From: an uncultured Bacilli bacterium
GTDB lineage: Bacteria > Bacillota_I > Bacilli_A > RF39 > UBA660
Reading direction: 5' to 3'
NCBI GenBank assembly: GCA_934120015.1
Contig: CAKOTD010000026.1
Coordinates: 1 to 15,871, forward strand
Length of the DNA: 15,871 nt
Below are positions 13,548 to 15,871 of this stretch, one piece after another. Within the stretch, counting starts at the first letter, position 1. Each line of letters begins with the position of its first letter. A model generated the notes under the pieces. The model had not been told where the DNA came from and made no database searches. It saw nothing but the letters and a program-made list of their open reading frames with translations. The position numbers were made by a program, and so were the translations under genes.

Positions 13548-14243
13548 ATGGACTTAATTAGATTAAAGCATGTAAAAAAGCAATATAAGACGGGTTTAGT
13601 TGCTATTTATGATATGAATTTGAAGATAGAAAAAGGGGATTTTGTTTTTGTTATAGGTGCAACAGGATGTGGGAAATCTACTCTTATTAAGATGTTATAT
13701 CGTGAGGAGAGACCTACTAGTGGGCAAATTCTTATTGGTGGTCTTGATGTTGGAAAAATCAGAAATCGTAAAGTCTATAAATTGCGTAGAAAAATTGGTG
13801 TCGTTTTTCAAGATTTCAAATTATTAAGTAGATTAAATGTCTATGAAAATGTTGCCTTTGCTCAGGAAATATTTGGTATACCCAAATCTGAAATCCATCC
13901 TAAAGTACTTAAAGTTTTAGATTTAGTTGGACTTAAAAATAAGGCTAAAAATTATCCAACAGAGTTATCAGGTGGAGAACAACAAAGGGTTGCAATTGCT
14001 AGAGCTATAATTAATGAACCTAAATTATTAATTTGTGATGAACCAACAGGAAATTTAGATGATCATACTAGTATGGAAATAATGAAGGTTCTTGAAGAGG
14101 TAAATAAGTTAGGTACTACAATTATAATGGTTACACATGATAGACATATAGTAGAACAGATGAATAAAAGGGTTTTACTACTTGATTCAGGTAGAATCGT
14201 TAAGGATTATGAGAAAGGAACATATAAAAATGAAAGCGTTTAG
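13548..14243 (+). CDS. ftsE: Cell division ATP-binding protein FtsE
   Basis: A 231-aa ABC ATPase that pairs with FtsX at the membrane and drives activation of peptidoglycan hydrolases. In Bacillus FtsEX controls the CwlO endopeptidase and the timing of sporulation entry. Walker A GATGCGKST is at 37-45, the signature LSGGEQQ at 140-146, Walker B LLICDE at 160-165, and the switch His in VTHDRH. The length is typical. The SD is AGGAGGT. It overlaps ftsX by 14 bp, a translationally coupled pair. The stop is TAG. Confidence 0.96.
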   Translation: MDLIRLKHVKKQYKTGLVAIYDMNLKIEKGDFVFVIGATGCGKSTLIKMLYREERPTSGQILIGGLDVGKIRNRKVYKLRRKIGVVFQDFKLLSRLNVYENVAFAQEIFGIPKSEIHPKVLKVLDLVGLKNKAKNYPTELSGGEQQRVAIARAIINEPKLLICDEPTGNLDDHTSMEIMKVLEEVNKLGTTIIMVTHDRHIVEQMNKRVLLLDSGRIVKDYEKGTYKNESV

Positions 14244-15129
14244 AATACTTAGTCGTAACATTCGTGATGCGTTCAAGAGTGTTTTCAGAAATTTTTCTTT
14301 ATCAATTGCTTCTATATCGTGTATAACTATAACTTTAATTGTTGTTTCAATTGCTATTATACTTACATACAACGTAAATAATTTTGCAGGATTAGTAAAA
14401 AAAGATGTAACAATTGTTACTTTCTTGGATGTTGATATTACCGAAGATGAAATTAAAAATGTTGAAAGTGAAATAAAAAAAATACAAGGAGTAGAAAGTT
14501 ATACATTTGAGTCAAAAATGAAAATATCTGCTGATATGATGGAATCTTCTGATGCTTTTAAAGACATCATGAGTAAATATACGGAGGATGATTCCCCAAT
14601 TCAGGATACTTATTTGGTAAAGGTGGAAAAACTTGAAGAGATTGGAAATATTGCCAAAAAAATTGAAAAAATAGAAAATGTTGAAAGTGTTAAATACGGA
14701 GAAGGTATGGTAGAACAATTGGTTTCTGTATTTGAGGTTGTTAAAAATATTAGTATTGCTATAGTTGTTGCTCTTATTTTAGTTACTGCGTTCTTAATTT
14801 CTAATACAATAAAGATTACTATTTTTTCAAGAAAAAGAGAAATAGAAATTATGAGATTGGTAGGGGCTTCTAATTTAAATATTAAAATACCATTTATATT
14901 TGAAGGTTTATTTTTAGGTATATTAGGATCTATAATTCCTATTGCAATTACAACTTATGGGTATATAGCTTTGTATAATCATTTTGGTGGGCAGTTGTTT
15001 TCGGCATTTATTAGATTAGTAAAACCAGAGCCATTTGTATATTTAATATCACTTGTGTTAGTTGTTATTGGCATATTGGTTGGTATGTATGGAAGTTGGA
15101 GAGCTGTAAAAAAACATTTAAAAATATAA
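14230..15129 (+). CDS. ftsX: Cell division protein FtsX
   Basis: A 299-aa permease-like partner of FtsE. It has an amphipathic start, one membrane segment (about 21-46) and an extracytoplasmic domain (about 47-165) that contacts the hydrolase partner. Three more membrane segments follow in the FtsX/MacB-like C-terminal half (SIAIVVALILVTAFLISN; the RKREIEIMRLVGAS loop; IFEGLFLGILGSIIP; YLISLVLVVIGILVG). ATG 14230, preceded by AAAGGA, matches the family start; an upstream ATG at 14182 lies deep in ftsE and is not used. Tandem TAA TAA stops precede the terminator palindrome. Confidence 0.96.
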   Translation: MKAFRILSRNIRDAFKSVFRNFSLSIASISCITITLIVVSIAIILTYNVNNFAGLVKKDVTIVTFLDVDITEDEIKNVESEIKKIQGVESYTFESKMKISADMMESSDAFKDIMSKYTEDDSPIQDTYLVKVEKLEEIGNIAKKIEKIENVESVKYGEGMVEQLVSVFEVVKNISIAIVVALILVTAFLISNTIKITIFSRKREIEIMRLVGASNLNIKIPFIFEGLFLGILGSIIPIAITTYGYIALYNHFGGQLFSAFIRLVKPEPFVYLISLVLVVIGILVGMYGSWRAVKKHLKI

Positions 15130-15130
15130 T

Positions 15131-15156
15131 AAAAAGATGCTTTAAAGCATCTTTTT
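15131..15156. terminator. Palindromic bidirectional terminator between ftsX and engB
   Basis: AAAAAGATGCTTT (15131-15143) directly followed by its reverse complement AAAGCATCTTTTT (15144-15156): a perfect 26-bp palindrome. It serves both convergent genes, and its last two bases belong to the engB stop codon. Confidence 0.92.
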
Positions 15157-15736
15157 ATAGCATTCTTTCAATCTTTTCATGTACTTCAAGTTTTCCTTCT
15201 TTAGTAACATTTGAAAACATTACAAAGTCATCACCAACAACAATATCAATATCATTTAAGATTGAAGTTCTTTGTTTTTGTTGCATGGTTATTCCAATTT
15301 TATCTATTTTAGTAGCAACTATAGTAACGGGTATTTTGTAATGCTTTAGAAAATTATACATCATTAAATCATCTTCAGTAGGATTATGCCTAAAATCAAT
15401 TAACATAAAAACTTGTTTCAGGTTTGGTCTATTAATTAAGTAATCTTCCATCATAAGTCCAAATTTTTTTCTTTTTTGCTTGCTTAAATTAGCAAACCCG
15501 TATCCAGGAGCATCAACCAAATAAAATTGGTCATTAACTAAGTAAAAATTTATTGTTTGAGTTTTACCCGGATTTGCGGAAGTTCTTGCATAGTTTTTTC
15601 TACCAATGATAGTATTTATAAAACTACTTTTTCCAACATTAGATCTTCCAACAAGTAAAAATTCAGGTTTCTCATCTGTAGGGTATTGACTTCTTCTAAC
15701 TGCACTTATGACTAGTTTAATATTATTTATTTTCAC
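15155..15736 (-). CDS. engB: Ribosome biogenesis GTP-binding protein EngB/YsxC
   Basis: A 193-aa GTPase needed for late assembly of the 50S ribosomal subunit. G1 GRSNVGKSS is at 30-38, the switch region with PGKTQTINFY follows, G3 DAPGYG is at 75-80 and G4 TKID at 142-145. I start at GTG 15736 because AGGTGAT (15747-15741) is spaced for it and the N-terminus KINNIKLVISAV then aligns with the family. The GTG at 15745 overlaps this SD. It has its own strong promoter and is convergent with ftsX. In B. subtilis the gene follows lon; here the upstream neighbour is outside the window. Confidence 0.96.
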   Translation of the reverse strand: MKINNIKLVISAVRRSQYPTDEKPEFLLVGRSNVGKSSFINTIIGRKNYARTSANPGKTQTINFYLVNDQFYLVDAPGYGFANLSKQKRKKFGLMMEDYLINRPNLKQVFMLIDFRHNPTEDDLMMYNFLKHYKIPVTIVATKIDKIGITMQQKQRTSILNDIDIVVGDDFVMFSNVTKEGKLEVHEKIERML

Positions 15737-15743
15737 GATAATC

Positions 15744-15770
15744 ACCTATAAAAGTATATCATTTATAGGT
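15744..15770. promoter_or_regulatory. Dyad ACCTATAAA-N9-TTTATAGGT across the engB -10
   Basis: Perfect 9-bp arms (15744-15752 and 15762-15770) separated by nine bases that hold most of the -10 box. RNA starting near 15746 contains little of the dyad, so it would act as a DNA operator, not an RNA hairpin. No regulator is recognised. Confidence 0.5.
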
Positions 15771-15781
15771 TTTTTTGTCAA
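15753..15781 (-). promoter_or_regulatory. engB: Near-consensus sigma-A promoter of engB
   Basis: On the minus strand TTGACA (15781-15776), 17 bp, TATACT (15758-15753). Predicted start near 15746, inside the SD AGGTGAT, so the leader would be only about 10 nt. Confidence 0.85.
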
Positions 15782-15813
15782 AAAGAAAAACTGCTGTTAT
15801 TTTAAATTTGAAG

Positions 15814-15828
15814 TGCAACAAAGTTGCA
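15814..15828. repeat. Short dyad TGCAAC-AAA-GTTGCA
   Basis: Perfect 6-bp arms with a 3-nt spacer in the stretch at the right edge. No T-run follows on either strand, so it is not a good terminator. It could be an operator or part of a leader of the gene beyond the window. Confidence 0.35.
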
Positions 15829-15871
15829 TTGAAAAAGACATATGAATAATCTATAATATCTATTCGCAACA

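Noticed and set aside
384..14718. Numerous antisense or overlapping open frames of 60-115 codons within thiI, clpP, the nucleoside kinase, gap, yunB, prfB, ftsX and others.
   Set aside because: They lie opposite or inside well-supported genes, lack SD sequences, and have low-complexity hydrophobic translations expected from A+T-rich antisense DNA.
130..15745. UGA recoded as Trp, as in Mollicutes.
   Set aside because: Trp codons are TGG throughout, prfB is intact, and no gene contains an internal TGA except the prfB frameshift site.
1..15871. CRISPR arrays, tRNA, rRNA, riboswitches or a phage/defence island.
   Set aside because: No regularly spaced repeats, cloverleaf-like sequences, conserved riboswitch cores, or defence-type proteins were seen. 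The only mobile element is the insertion sequence at the left.

Overview
The window is A+T-rich chromosomal DNA from an endospore-forming member of the Bacillota, probably class Bacilli (Erysipelotrichia/RF39-like rather than Bacillus itself; this placement is inference). The evidence is an alpha/beta-type small acid-soluble spore protein with a sigma-G-like promoter, a YunB sporulation protein, full Shine-Dalgarno (SD) sequences of the AGGAGGTGA type, and gene neighbourhoods that recall B. subtilis (prfB - YitT-family gene - ftsE - ftsX; yunB near yutD). The standard genetic code is used: Trp is TGG, and prfB is present with its regulatory UGA.

Layout. 1-1220: a single-ORF DDE insertion sequence (transposase on the minus strand) with imperfect terminal inverted repeats, flanked by an unusually long (25-bp) direct repeat derived from one arm of a terminator-like hairpin. 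1244-2997: Nudix hydrolase and thiI operon. 3023-3314: monocistronic spore-protein gene. 3337-4505 (minus): clpP followed by a small PF06541-like membrane protein. 4554-7840: an unrecognised 128-aa gene, a TGS/P-loop nucleoside kinase and gap, ending in a bidirectional terminator. 7889-8332 (minus): two-CBS-domain protein. 8406-11242: yunB, a membrane-anchored putative glycoside hydrolase (DUF4015 type) and yutD. 11241-13439: prfB with its programmed +1 frameshift, a YitT-family membrane protein and an unannotated 42-aa single-pass membrane protein. 13486-15156: ftsE-ftsX. 15155-15781 (minus): engB (ysxC) with a near-perfect sigma-A promoter. 15782-15871: no gene seen, one short dyad.

Most genes are housekeeping: thiolation, proteolysis, glycolysis, termination, division/sporulation signalling and ribosome assembly. 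I found no defence system, CRISPR array, tRNA or rRNA. The points that merit a second look are mostly small-scale. They are (i) the long target duplication of the insertion sequence and a fold-back hairpin that would mask its transposase ribosome-binding site in read-through transcripts; (ii) a recurring promoter layout in which the predicted +1 falls on or next to an SD, often the 3' half GGTGAT; (iii) dyads with a 9-nt spacer across the -10 boxes of the spore-protein gene and engB; (iv) the unrecognised 128-aa and 42-aa genes; (v) total avoidance of UGA as a stop codon, apart from the prfB frameshift site; and (vi) stop codons built into terminator stems.
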